Assembly (NCBI GenBank): GCA_035534895.1
Contig: DATLRC010000006.1
Location: 42,221-106,220 of the forward strand
DNA from: DATLRC01 sp035534895
GTDB taxonomy: Bacteria > Patescibacteriota > Saccharimonadia > Saccharimonadales > UBA4665
Reading direction: 5' to 3'
DNA length: 64,000 nucleotides
How positions within the stretch are numbered: the stretch's first letter is position 1; every line of letters begins with the position of its first letter. The translations under genes were made by a program, and so were the position numbers. A model generated the notes under the pieces. It saw only the letters and a program-made list of their open reading frames with translations, ran no database searches and was not told where the DNA came from. Below, piece by piece: positions 41,740 through 50,655 of the stretch.

Positions 41740-44700
41740 ATGAGCAAGCCAAAGAGTTCGGGACCGCGGCATAGAGCCCGCAATGTGGTAACGACTAAGA
41801 GTGGCAAAAGTATCCGACTGAACCAGAGTTTTGGCAACCGATTTAAAGCCCGTAAACAGTCTTTGTCTAACGCTAAAGCCAGCTATTTAAGCACTCTCCC
41901 GAAAGCTCGCTGGAAACGATTCTTTTACCGAATGCACCCTAGGCACATAGCCCAATATTGGTTTAGTCGCCAAGGAGGCGTTATGGGCCTCAAGATTGTG
42001 GGCATTGGAATTATTGTCTGCTTCTTCTTGACTATTGGCTTGTTCGCCTATTTCCGTAAAGACTTGCCGAACATTAAAGACTTATCCGGCAGCAATCTTG
42101 GGGGCAGCATAACGTACTATGACAGAACCGGTAACACCGTACTTTGGCAAGACTACGATGCCATTAAGCGAATTCCGGTCAATGGAAATCAGATTTCACC
42201 ATACATGAAAGAAGCAACGGTAGCCATTGAGGATAAAAACTTTTATAAAGAAGGTGCTTTTGATATTCGCGGCATTATGCGGGCAGCTGTCCATGATACT
42301 TTCGGTGGTGGCGGAGGCTTGCAAGGAGGATCAACCATTACCCAACAAGTTGTCAAGCTGAATGAGAACTGGACTGATAACCGAACTATTACCCGTAAGG
42401 TAAAAGAGCTAATTCTGGCAGTCGAGCTAGAACGTCAATACTCCAAAAGCGATATCCTAACCGGCTATCTTAACATCGCCCCTTATGGCGGTATTGAGTA
42501 TGGTGTTGAAACGGCAGCCCGCGACTACTTTCACACAAGTGCCCAAAGCCTGACTCTTCCTCAAGCGGCTATGTTGGCAGCCATTCCTCAGTCACCAACC
42601 TATTATTCTCCATATAGTAGTACTCGGTTTAACCCGGCAGCCAGTGATAGTTTTAATTTGCAGGCTCTGCTTGATCGACAGCACTACATACTTGATCAAA
42701 TGTCCAAGCAAGGCATGATTACTCAATCTCAGGCCGATCAGGCTAAGACTGTAGACATCTTGTCGGAGGTCCAGCCACTTGAGTCAAAGTATCAAGGAAT
42801 ACGTGCACCCTACTTTGTCTTAGCCGCAAAACAACAACTTGAACAAAAGTATGGGGCTGCAACAGTCCAGAGGGGCGGTTGGAAAGTGATCACCACTCTT
42901 GATTTAAACCTTCAAAACACTGCCGAGCAGTTGGTAGCCCAAAATATACCTAGCATTCAGCGTTATACTCGTGGCGTGGCCGATGAAGAAGCAACTGTTA
43001 CCGAAGATGTCCAAACTGGTCAAATCGTGGCTCTTGTCGGCGGGACTAACTTTGACAATCCTGATCACGGCAAAATTAACTATGCTGCTCAGTCGTTGAT
43101 ACCTCCAGGATCAAGTTTTAAACCCTATGATTATGCCACCTTGATCGACAATAATAACAATATCGGGGCTGGGTCAGTTCTCTATGACTCTCAGACTAAG
43201 CTTCCTGGTTACCCGTGTACTATTAAAGGCTTACCACCACCAAAGGGCAACAGTAACTGTTTGCAGGACTATGACTTCTTAGATCCAGGGCCTGAGCCAA
43301 TCCGCTATGCACTCGGCGGCTCACGTAATATCCCAGCCGTTAAAGCAATGCTTGAAGCTCTGCCTAATGACACCAGTAGCGGTCATGTGGCCTCGATCAA
43401 TAAGGTTATCTCCACAGCCAGTGCAATGATGGATAACCCTTACTTGCAGCAGCAACACCTTAATACCTATAACTGCTACAAACAGGGAGTTGACATTAAT
43501 AACGCCTCCCCTTCGGACATTACGCAGTGTTATGGTGCCGCTGCTATTGGCGATGGCGCATTTTTACACCTAGACGATCATGTTAATGGATTAGCCACTC
43601 TGGCTAGGATGGGGGTCGCTATTCCGCATACCTATATCTTAAAAATTATTGATGCTGCCGGTAAAACGGTCGATCAGTTCACCCAACCAAAGGGCACACA
43701 GGTTATTAAGCCAGACTCAGCCTACATTGTTAATAATATGGCCAGTGATCCAAACGCCAGCTATTTGCCCGGTAGTTGTAGCGCTACCAATTGTTCTCCC
43801 GGCGGTTATAAATTTCATCGCTATAATGGTTGGGATTTTGCTATCAAAACCGGTACCACTAACGACGGCTTTGATGGGCTGATGACCAGTTGGTCAACCA
43901 AGTACGCGGTTGTATCGTGGGTTGGTAACCATACTCGTAACGTTCCGCTTGGTGGACCCGGTATGGAATACTTAACCGAGCCACTAACCCGCGGCATGAT
44001 GGAGGCCGCTCACGCAGGTCTAAAGCCCGTTAATTGGGTACAGCCATCCGATATTAAAGTTTTGCCGGCTTTCGTTCTGCATAACCACATTCACTATGGC
44101 GATGTTGAGCCAAGCCCAAGCACCGATCTATTTCCAGCCTGGTATATTGGTGGTAGCAAAACGAATACTTCGCAGACAATCGATAAAGTTTCTGGAAAGG
44201 TAGCCACCACTTGTACGCCTCCACTGGCTAAAGAAATCCAGGCTAACTCTAATGTTGACAGCTGGAATGCAGATATTTTTGACGGTGGCCACAACAGTAT
44301 TGGTACTAGCAGTACCAACGCCAATGCTCCGGTAGTGACTGATGACGTTCATAATTGCAACGACAGCCCTCCGACTATAACCTTAACTGTTCCTAAAGAC
44401 GCCCAAGGCAATAATGTTTGTAATGCTACCGACAATAACAATCAGGGATGCACCATTACGGCGACCGTTACTCAAGGAACACACGCCTTATCTGACCCGC
44501 AGTATCCTCAATTTCCAGGCACAGTGACTTTCACTCTGAATGGCCAACAGATTAATAGCCAAACGGTTAATAGCTCGCCACAGACGGTGACTTTTAACTA
44601 CATTCCGACCACTACGGCCAGTGGCACGCTAGTCGCAACCGTCACTGACAGTGTGCTCTACCAGGGAACAGATAGTGCCACAGTAAATTTTACGGCCCCC

Positions 44701-44991
44701 CCTCCACCAACGGGGGGAACAATCACCCTCACCGTCAAAAGCAGTAGTGGAACAACAGCGGTTTTAGACTGGACTACCTATAACGGTGCAGCTAACTACA
44801 AATTATGCTGGGTTAATTTAACACTTGGTTCAAACAGCACCTGTAATAGCCCGGTTGATGGCAGCAGCAACAGTGATAGTATCAAGAATCTGATAGCCGG
44901 AAATAAATATCAGGCAACTGTTACGGCCCTAGACAGCAATGGTGCGACACTACAGACCTCAAATCAACCAACCTGGACCGAGTCTCCCTAA
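41740..44991 (+). CDS. Class A penicillin-binding protein (bifunctional peptidoglycan synthase)
   Basis: 1083 residues. A basic cytoplasmic region precedes one membrane helix (about 82-105). The glycosyltransferase-51 domain has EDKNFYKEGAFDIRG with its catalytic Glu and GGSTITQQVVKLN. The transpeptidase domain has the nucleophile in GSSFKPYDYA (about 456), the SRN motif (about 527) and KTGTT (about 702). The last 240 residues are an Ig-like segment and a fibronectin-III-like domain (TAVLDWTTYNGAANYKLCWV), with paired cysteines, outside the cell. It builds and crosslinks peptidoglycan. The start is supported by a Shine-Dalgarno; a TTG 3 nt upstream is ignored. Confidence 0.96.
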   Translation: MSKPKSSGPRHRARNVVTTKSGKSIRLNQSFGNRFKARKQSLSNAKASYLSTLPKARWKRFFYRMHPRHIAQYWFSRQGGVMGLKIVGIGIIVCFFLTIGLFAYFRKDLPNIKDLSGSNLGGSITYYDRTGNTVLWQDYDAIKRIPVNGNQISPYMKEATVAIEDKNFYKEGAFDIRGIMRAAVHDTFGGGGGLQGGSTITQQVVKLNENWTDNRTITRKVKELILAVELERQYSKSDILTGYLNIAPYGGIEYGVETAARDYFHTSAQSLTLPQAAMLAAIPQSPTYYSPYSSTRFNPAASDSFNLQALLDRQHYILDQMSKQGMITQSQADQAKTVDILSEVQPLESKYQGIRAPYFVLAAKQQLEQKYGAATVQRGGWKVITTLDLNLQNTAEQLVAQNIPSIQRYTRGVADEEATVTEDVQTGQIVALVGGTNFDNPDHGKINYAAQSLIPPGSSFKPYDYATLIDNNNNIGAGSVLYDSQTKLPGYPCTIKGLPPPKGNSNCLQDYDFLDPGPEPIRYALGGSRNIPAVKAMLEALPNDTSSGHVASINKVISTASAMMDNPYLQQQHLNTYNCYKQGVDINNASPSDITQCYGAAAIGDGAFLHLDDHVNGLATLARMGVAIPHTYILKIIDAAGKTVDQFTQPKGTQVIKPDSAYIVNNMASDPNASYLPGSCSATNCSPGGYKFHRYNGWDFAIKTGTTNDGFDGLMTSWSTKYAVVSWVGNHTRNVPLGGPGMEYLTEPLTRGMMEAAHAGLKPVNWVQPSDIKVLPAFVLHNHIHYGDVEPSPSTDLFPAWYIGGSKTNTSQTIDKVSGKVATTCTPPLAKEIQANSNVDSWNADIFDGGHNSIGTSSTNANAPVVTDDVHNCNDSPPTITLTVPKDAQGNNVCNATDNNNQGCTITATVTQGTHALSDPQYPQFPGTVTFTLNGQQINSQTVNSSPQTVTFNYIPTTTASGTLVATVTDSVLYQGTDSATVNFTAPPPPTGGTITLTVKSSSGTTAVLDWTTYNGAANYKLCWVNLTLGSNSTCNSPVDGSSNSDSIKNLIAGNKYQATVTALDSNGATLQTSNQPTWTESP

Positions 44992-44996
44992 GTTTC

Positions 44997-45683
44997 TTAA
45001 GTTTTTTTTAGACTAGCAAAGACCATCTTACCGGCAACGGTTTGATGCATTCGCTCGACTGTTGCTGAGACAGTTTTGCCAATAGAAGATGCGGCGTTAT
45101 CTACGACCACCATTGTGCCGTCATCCAAGTAGCCGACACCTTGGTCCCTGCCCTGTCCCTTTTGCAAAATCTTAATAGTCACCAGCTCTCCGGGCAGAGA
45201 GTTGGGGCGTAGATTCTGAGCTAATTGGTTAACATTTAAAACGGCTATGTTTTCTAAAATTGCAACTTTTCCTAGGTTAAAGTCAGTAGTATAGAGTTGG
45301 GCCCGAAGTTTTTTGGCCAGAGCAACTAGTTTGTCGTCGGTCATTTTAATAGTCGGGAAATCGGTTTGATCGATAGTTACTGATACGTAATCTCCATCAC
45401 TAAGATCGCGGACAACGTCTAGGCCAAAACGAGCCCGTTCGCGTTTTTGTGAATCACCACTGTCAGCCAGCAGCTGCAACTCGCGCAAGATAAATTGGGG
45501 TACTACTAGCTCTTCTGGAGTAAAGCCGGCCTTTACTATCTGAACAATTCTGCCATCTATTAAGCCGCTGGAGTCCATTATCAGTTTTGGCCTATTTCTT
45601 GTCGGTATCAATGAACGTAGATTTTGTTTGAATTGGAGGCCCAAAATGGCCACCAGTAAAGCTATTTCAATCCAGTTAAGCAC
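44997..45683 (-). CDS. PIN-TRAM domain protein (YacL-like, short form)
   Basis: 228 residues. One N-terminal hydrophobic helix is followed by a PIN nuclease-like domain (MDSSGLIDGRIVQIVKAGF near residue 37, and the conserved KMTDDKLVALAKKLRAQLYTTDFN acidic residues), then a TRAM RNA-binding domain at the end (GELVTIKILQKGQGRDQGVGYLDDGTMVVV). YacL proteins have four membrane helices; only one remains. The function is unknown, plausibly RNA processing at the membrane. It overlaps radA by 8 nt, a common pairing. Confidence 0.85.
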   Translation of the reverse strand: MLNWIEIALLVAILGLQFKQNLRSLIPTRNRPKLIMDSSGLIDGRIVQIVKAGFTPEELVVPQFILRELQLLADSGDSQKRERARFGLDVVRDLSDGDYVSVTIDQTDFPTIKMTDDKLVALAKKLRAQLYTTDFNLGKVAILENIAVLNVNQLAQNLRPNSLPGELVTIKILQKGQGRDQGVGYLDDGTMVVVDNAASSIGKTVSATVERMHQTVAGKMVFASLKKT

Positions 45684-47034
45684 GGTTATCTTTCTCCAAA
45701 AATTGATTTAGAGCGCTACGTACGTCGTTGACACCCTTTAAATAGTTTAGTTTTTTTGTCCCCTTTTGAACAGGTCCGATTGCTGAACTAAAACCTAATT
45801 TTTTAGCTTCAGCAATTCTTTTCTCAAGATAGGGTACATGCCGCACCTCACCTGACAATCCGACTTCACCGAAAATAACAGCATTTTCTTTGAGTTGCAA
45901 ACTTTTAGCTGCCGAACCTATAGCTAAGCAAACAGCTAGATCGGCGGCCGGTTCAGTCACCTTAATGCCGCCGACAATATTAATGTATATATCTTGATCA
46001 GCTAGTTTTAATTTTGTCCTGCGCTCAAGCATGGCCACAAGCAAATTGAGGCGACTAAGGTCGAAGCCACTAGCCGCTCGTTTCGGATAACCATAGCTTG
46101 TTGGGTTGACCAAGGCCTGAACTTCTACCAGCAAAGGACGGGTCCCTTCAAGTGTGGCTAGAACCACTGAGCCGTCACTGACTTGGCGCTCCGATAAAAG
46201 AGCAGCCGAGGGGTTTTCGACAACTCTAAGACCAGTTTCTACCATTTCAAAAATGGCTGCTTCCGTCGTTGAGCCAAAACGGTTCTTTACAGCCCGGAGG
46301 ATCTTGAAGCCACCGTAACGATCGCCGTCAAGTTGTAGTACAACATCGACAGCATGCTCCAAAACCTTAGGTCCGGCAATTGAGCCTTCCTTAGTTACGT
46401 GCCCGACCAAAATAAGGGCAGTATTACTCTGTTTGGCAGCCATAGTAAGCAGTTGAGCACTGTTAGTAATTTGAGATACGCTGCCAGCGGCTGTTGATAA
46501 AGCAGCACAGGCTACCGACTGGATAGAATCGATGATTACCAGCTGATAAGCGGCGCTGGCTACTGTGGCGGCTATATCGTCAGCTGAAGCAGAAGTTGCC
46601 AGTTTGAGTTCCGGTCTCATAGTACCCAGTCTTTGAGCTCGAATACCTATCTGGTGGGCCGACTCTTCGCCACTGACATAGAGTACCGGAACGTTTGCTG
46701 CTACAGCGTAGGCCAATTGCAGCAGCAGAGTACTCTTACCAATTCCCGGCTGACCGGCAATCAGGTTGACGCTTCCGGCGACTATACCGCCACCAAAGAT
46801 AGAGTCAACATCAGCTATTTTAGTTAAAAGTCGAGCCTGGTCAGCTGAGAGTAATTTATTGAGTGGTTCGGTAGTTAAGGCATTACCTCGAGATAGACTG
46901 CCTCTTAGCCCAGCTGCAGCCAGCTGTTCATCTAGGCTGTTCCATTCATTGCACTGCGGGCACTTACCGCTCCAGGTTATGGTGGTGAAGCCGCAATTAG
47001 CGCAAATATATTGAATGGCCGGTCGCTTAACCAA
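45676..47034 (-). CDS. radA: DNA repair protein RadA
   Basis: RecA-like ATPase that helps branch migration in homologous recombination. The zinc finger CANCGFTTITWSGKCPQC is intact at residues 10-27, in contrast to the zinc-free polymerase and ribosomal proteins. The Walker A is AGQPGIGKSTLLLQ, followed by the RadA motif KNRFGSTTEAAIFEM and a C-terminal Lon-like domain (INIVGGIKVTEPAADLAVCLAI). The length of 452 is normal. Confidence 0.97.
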   Translation of the reverse strand: MVKRPAIQYICANCGFTTITWSGKCPQCNEWNSLDEQLAAAGLRGSLSRGNALTTEPLNKLLSADQARLLTKIADVDSIFGGGIVAGSVNLIAGQPGIGKSTLLLQLAYAVAANVPVLYVSGEESAHQIGIRAQRLGTMRPELKLATSASADDIAATVASAAYQLVIIDSIQSVACAALSTAAGSVSQITNSAQLLTMAAKQSNTALILVGHVTKEGSIAGPKVLEHAVDVVLQLDGDRYGGFKILRAVKNRFGSTTEAAIFEMVETGLRVVENPSAALLSERQVSDGSVVLATLEGTRPLLVEVQALVNPTSYGYPKRAASGFDLSRLNLLVAMLERRTKLKLADQDIYINIVGGIKVTEPAADLAVCLAIGSAAKSLQLKENAVIFGEVGLSGEVRHVPYLEKRIAEAKKLGFSSAIGPVQKGTKKLNYLKGVNDVRSALNQFLEKDNRA

Positions 47035-47070
47035 GCTAATCTCCTAATCTTGGCTTTAAGTTTATCACTA

Positions 47071-48081
47071 TTATTGGAAGGTTGACACACTTGAGCTAAG
47101 CTCATTGTTCAACTGTTGTTCCTCTAGCGCAATGGCGTTACGGGCGTTGACCAATAGATTATAGCGATCAATCAGCACCTTAATGGTTGCTACCTGGTTG
47201 TTATAGGCAGCAACCATGGCGTTATAGCCTGGAACGGCAGCGTTATAGGCCGCAAAATTGTTGCTTGCACGCAGGGTTTCTAGAGTTTGTCGCTGAGTAT
47301 CAAGTTGAGCTTGTTTGGCTTTTAAGTCGTTTTCGTCGACACTTATGACGCTCTGAAGGCTGGTTAGGCGTTGGTCGTCTTGCTGAACTTGGCTCTGTAG
47401 AGAAGTAAAGGCCGCTTGGTAAGAGTTGGCGTAAGCAACAATCTGTGACCGATTCTCAAAGTAACGTTTATAATAATTTTCTAATTGGGGTGGTAGATTG
47501 GCTACCTCAGTTCCAAACACGGAATGCATTTCATTAACCAGGTCGTTTGGCTCACTATGCTTGTAGGCAGCCATGGTCTTCTTGATGCGTTGATCGCTTA
47601 GTCCATGGTTAAAGTAACTCCACAGCCAATCATCTACTTGCTTTTTTTGTTGGCTGTTCAGGCGGTCATAGGCAGCATGAAGCATCTCATGAGCAGCAGT
47701 AACCTGCTCAACGCCGTTAAGGCGAGGGTCACTGACGTTCAGTAAATAGATGCCTTGTTGGTTGGAATGGTAACAGCCGAGAACTATTGTTTGTTCGCCA
47801 CCGTTATTGGGACAAAGCTGGTTAAAAGTCGTCTTGTTATCAATTGCTGGAGCATTAACATAAAAAACTTTTCGGGCGTATGCTGTCAGCTGATCGCTAG
47901 TCGCCAGATTGACTATAGCTAGTGGTGGGTGATAAGAGCGCAGACGCCACCAGTCTTCGAGGTTTTGACGGTTAAAAACAACTAGCGTTAATAGTCCGAT
48001 CCAGACTAGGCTCAAAATTAAGGCCCACTTAGATGTTTTGGGTGATACGGACGATCGTCCTTTACTCGGCGGCAGTGACAT
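47071..48081 (-). CDS. Membrane-anchored HEMLH-motif protein with coiled coil
   Basis: 336 residues, family not recognised. A single membrane helix (about 18-36) anchors a domain with cysteines at about 90 and 103 and the sequence TAAHEMLHAAYDRL (HEMLH at 131-135), which fits the HExxH zinc site of metallopeptidases. A long heptad-rich region (about 215-335) follows, likely a coiled coil. The start overlaps the end of clpC by 20 nt, so the two are co-transcribed and perhaps under HrcA control. A third zinc ligand is not obvious, so the protease assignment is inference. Confidence 0.6.
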   Translation of the reverse strand: MSLPPSKGRSSVSPKTSKWALILSLVWIGLLTLVVFNRQNLEDWWRLRSYHPPLAIVNLATSDQLTAYARKVFYVNAPAIDNKTTFNQLCPNNGGEQTIVLGCYHSNQQGIYLLNVSDPRLNGVEQVTAAHEMLHAAYDRLNSQQKKQVDDWLWSYFNHGLSDQRIKKTMAAYKHSEPNDLVNEMHSVFGTEVANLPPQLENYYKRYFENRSQIVAYANSYQAAFTSLQSQVQQDDQRLTSLQSVISVDENDLKAKQAQLDTQRQTLETLRASNNFAAYNAAVPGYNAMVAAYNNQVATIKVLIDRYNLLVNARNAIALEEQQLNNELSSSVSTFQ

Positions 48082-50542
48082 AGGCTAATTGACCATTCTT
48101 GGCGGCAACTTGGACAATATCTCCTTTAGAATACTTCTCGTCAAGCAAGTCAAGCGCCACATGGTCTTCAATCGTATCCTGAAGCAGGCGCCTTAGTGGC
48201 CTGACTCCGTTGTGGGCATCATAACCATTATTAACCAGGTACTGCTTTGCCGAAGCCGACAGCTGGACACTCAAGCCTCGTTTCTGAAGTCGTGTTTTAA
48301 GCTCTTCAATTTGCAGGTCAATGATCTTAAAAATATCCTGCTTGGTCAATGCCCTAAAGACAATCACTTTATCGATACGGTTCAGTAGTTCAGGACGCAG
48401 TAGCTTCTTCAATTCAGCCTGGACTTTTGAGCGGTTAGCCTCGTGTAATTCGTCTAGTGCTTTTAGCTCATTGCCACGTGAGGCATGAAAGCCAAGGCTA
48501 GCTTCCTGTTGTAGTTTATCTGCACCAGCATTACTGGTCATGATGACGATAGTGTTGGTAAAATCTATGCGCCGGCCTTTTGCGTCGGTCAGATAACCGT
48601 CTTCAAGCATCTGCAGCAACATATTAAAGACATCTGGGTGTGCTTTTTCGATCTCGTCAAATAGCACCAGGCTATAAGGCTGGCGACGAATTTTATCAGT
48701 CAATTGTCCCCCGTCGTCATAACCGACGTAGCCGGCCGGTGCACCAACCAGACGTGAGACATTGTGGTGTTCGCCAAATTCACTCATATCGATCTTTACT
48801 AGAGCTGATTCACTACCGAAAAATTCTCGGGCTAAGACACGAGCCAGTTCGGTCTTGCCAACTCCAGTTGGTCCCAGAAAGATGAACGAGCCAATTGGTC
48901 TCTTCTCACTGCCAATACCGCTGCGGTTTCGCCGTACAGCTCTAGCCACTGCACTAACTGCTTCCTGTTGGCCAATAACGTATTTACTGAGTGTCTTCTC
49001 CAAACCAATCAGATACTTAGCTTCTGAACGGATAACTTTCTTGGCTGGTACACCAGTGATTCGTGAAACAACTTCGGCGACGTCTTCGCTGGTCAGGTTC
49101 AGTTGCTTAGACTGTTGATGACTGGCGTGTAAGAGACCAAGCTCGTCGTTAATTTGGCTAGCCCGGGTCTTATATTGGGCCGCCTTTTGGTACTCTTCGC
49201 GATCAACGGCATCGTCGATACGGGTGTTGATCAGTTTCAGCTCCTTTTGTAAACGTCTAACCTCTGGAGATGTTTTACCTTTGTTAAGCCTAATATGAGC
49301 CGCTGTCTCATCAATTAGATCAATAGCTTTATCTGGCATATAACGGTCATTCATATAACGATGAGCCAGATTTACACTATCTTCAAGCACTTGGTCGCTA
49401 ATTTTAACTCCGTGGAAGCTTTCGTAGTGTTTACGTAAGCCCTTGAGGATTGCCAGTGTCTCAGCAAGTGTCGTTTCTGGTACCTGGACCGGTTGAAACC
49501 TTCGCTCTAGAGCGGCGTCTCTCTCGACGTATTTGGTGTATTCGACTGTCGTTGTCGCACCAACAAGCTGAATTTTACCGCGTGCTAAGGCTGGTTTTAA
49601 GATGTTACCGGCATCCATTGCTCCCTCAGCCGCTCCTGCACCAACAATTAGGTGCATTTCATCAATAAAGACAATCGTTTTTTTATCTTTTTCGAGTTCA
49701 GCCATCACTTTCTTAAGCCGATCTTCAAATTCACCACGGTATTTAGTGCCAGCAATCATCCCGGCCAGATCGAGTAAGATAATCCGCTTGTCAATTAAGC
49801 TATCGGGGACGTCCTCAGCTACAATTCGCTGGGCTAGTCCTTCAACAATTGCTGTTTTGCCAACACCCGGTTCTCCAATTAAAACGGGATTGTTTTTGGT
49901 CCTACGATTCAAGATGGTGATAACTCTTTGAATTTGAGTCTCTCTTCCGACTACGGGGTCAAGCTGGCCTTCTCTGGCTTGAGCCGTCAGGTCAGTTCCG
50001 AAAAAATCGAGGACAGTTTTACGCATCTTCTTATTACGCCGGTTTGTGGCTGCATTGGGACCATCACCTTCTTCATACTGTTGACGACTTAAAAACTGCT
50101 CTAATTCGTTGGTTAGACTGTCAACGTCAACATTCATGTCACGCAAAAGAACTGTCGCTCGGGCGTTTTTCTGACTTAAAATGCTATAGAGAATGTGTTC
50201 AGTGCCACAATACTCTTGAGCGTAGTCTTGAGCCACATCATAGGCCATCCGAAGTGTTAGCTTGGCTGTTTCGCTCAAGCCCTTGGCCCCAATATTAATA
50301 ACTAGTGTTTTGGGCGTTAAATTAAGTGCCAGACGAGCTCGGTCAAGCGTAACGCCTGCCCCTTCGAGGAGTTTGGCGCCCATACTAGAATCTTGAGCCA
50401 AGACACCAAGTAGTAAATGTTCGGTGCCGATATAGGCACTGCCAAAGCTTTGGGCTATGGCGTTAGCATGTTTTAGGCTGCTTAAAGCATTGTTTGTTAA
50501 ATGATTTAAAAATTCCTGGAAGTCGGGGGAGGTTGGCATCAT
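48062..50542 (-). CDS. clpC: ATP-dependent Clp protease ATP-binding subunit ClpC
   Basis: Two-ring AAA+ unfoldase that feeds ClpP. Two Clp-N repeats occupy about residues 1-155 (AQSFGSAYIGTEHLLLGVL, YCGTEHILYSIL). The first AAA domain has GEPGVGKTAIVEGLA and FIDEMHLIVGAG; a middle UVR-like coiled coil (RIDDAVDREEYQKAAQYK) around 420 marks ClpC rather than ClpA or ClpB. The second AAA domain has GPTGVGKTELARVLA and NRIDKVIVF. The length of 826 is normal. It lies behind a CIRCE promoter. A Shine-Dalgarno (AAGGG) precedes the ATGATG start. Confidence 0.97.
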   Translation of the reverse strand: MMPTSPDFQEFLNHLTNNALSSLKHANAIAQSFGSAYIGTEHLLLGVLAQDSSMGAKLLEGAGVTLDRARLALNLTPKTLVINIGAKGLSETAKLTLRMAYDVAQDYAQEYCGTEHILYSILSQKNARATVLLRDMNVDVDSLTNELEQFLSRQQYEEGDGPNAATNRRNKKMRKTVLDFFGTDLTAQAREGQLDPVVGRETQIQRVITILNRRTKNNPVLIGEPGVGKTAIVEGLAQRIVAEDVPDSLIDKRIILLDLAGMIAGTKYRGEFEDRLKKVMAELEKDKKTIVFIDEMHLIVGAGAAEGAMDAGNILKPALARGKIQLVGATTTVEYTKYVERDAALERRFQPVQVPETTLAETLAILKGLRKHYESFHGVKISDQVLEDSVNLAHRYMNDRYMPDKAIDLIDETAAHIRLNKGKTSPEVRRLQKELKLINTRIDDAVDREEYQKAAQYKTRASQINDELGLLHASHQQSKQLNLTSEDVAEVVSRITGVPAKKVIRSEAKYLIGLEKTLSKYVIGQQEAVSAVARAVRRNRSGIGSEKRPIGSFIFLGPTGVGKTELARVLAREFFGSESALVKIDMSEFGEHHNVSRLVGAPAGYVGYDDGGQLTDKIRRQPYSLVLFDEIEKAHPDVFNMLLQMLEDGYLTDAKGRRIDFTNTIVIMTSNAGADKLQQEASLGFHASRGNELKALDELHEANRSKVQAELKKLLRPELLNRIDKVIVFRALTKQDIFKIIDLQIEELKTRLQKRGLSVQLSASAKQYLVNNGYDAHNGVRPLRRLLQDTIEDHVALDLLDEKYSKGDIVQVAAKNGQLAYVTAAE

Positions 50543-50589
50543 ACGTTTGTTTCACCCTTCTAGCGAGATATTAAACTATCGCTATATAC

Positions 50590-50626
50590 ATGATACCATC
50601 TAGCACTCGTAGGTCAAGAGTGCTAA
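50590..50626 (-). promoter_or_regulatory. clpC promoter with CIRCE operator
   Basis: CTAGCACTC-N9-GAGTGCTAA (50600-50626) matches the CIRCE consensus with one mismatch. On the minus strand the -35 TTGACC (50617..50612) is inside the element and the -10 TATCAT (50595..50590) follows after 16 nt. The design matches that before clpP, so both are expected to be HrcA targets. Here, unlike clpP, a leader of about 40 nt precedes the start. Confidence 0.88.
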
Positions 50627-50655
50627 TTTGCATTCTACTGATTGGTGCTTGGTAC

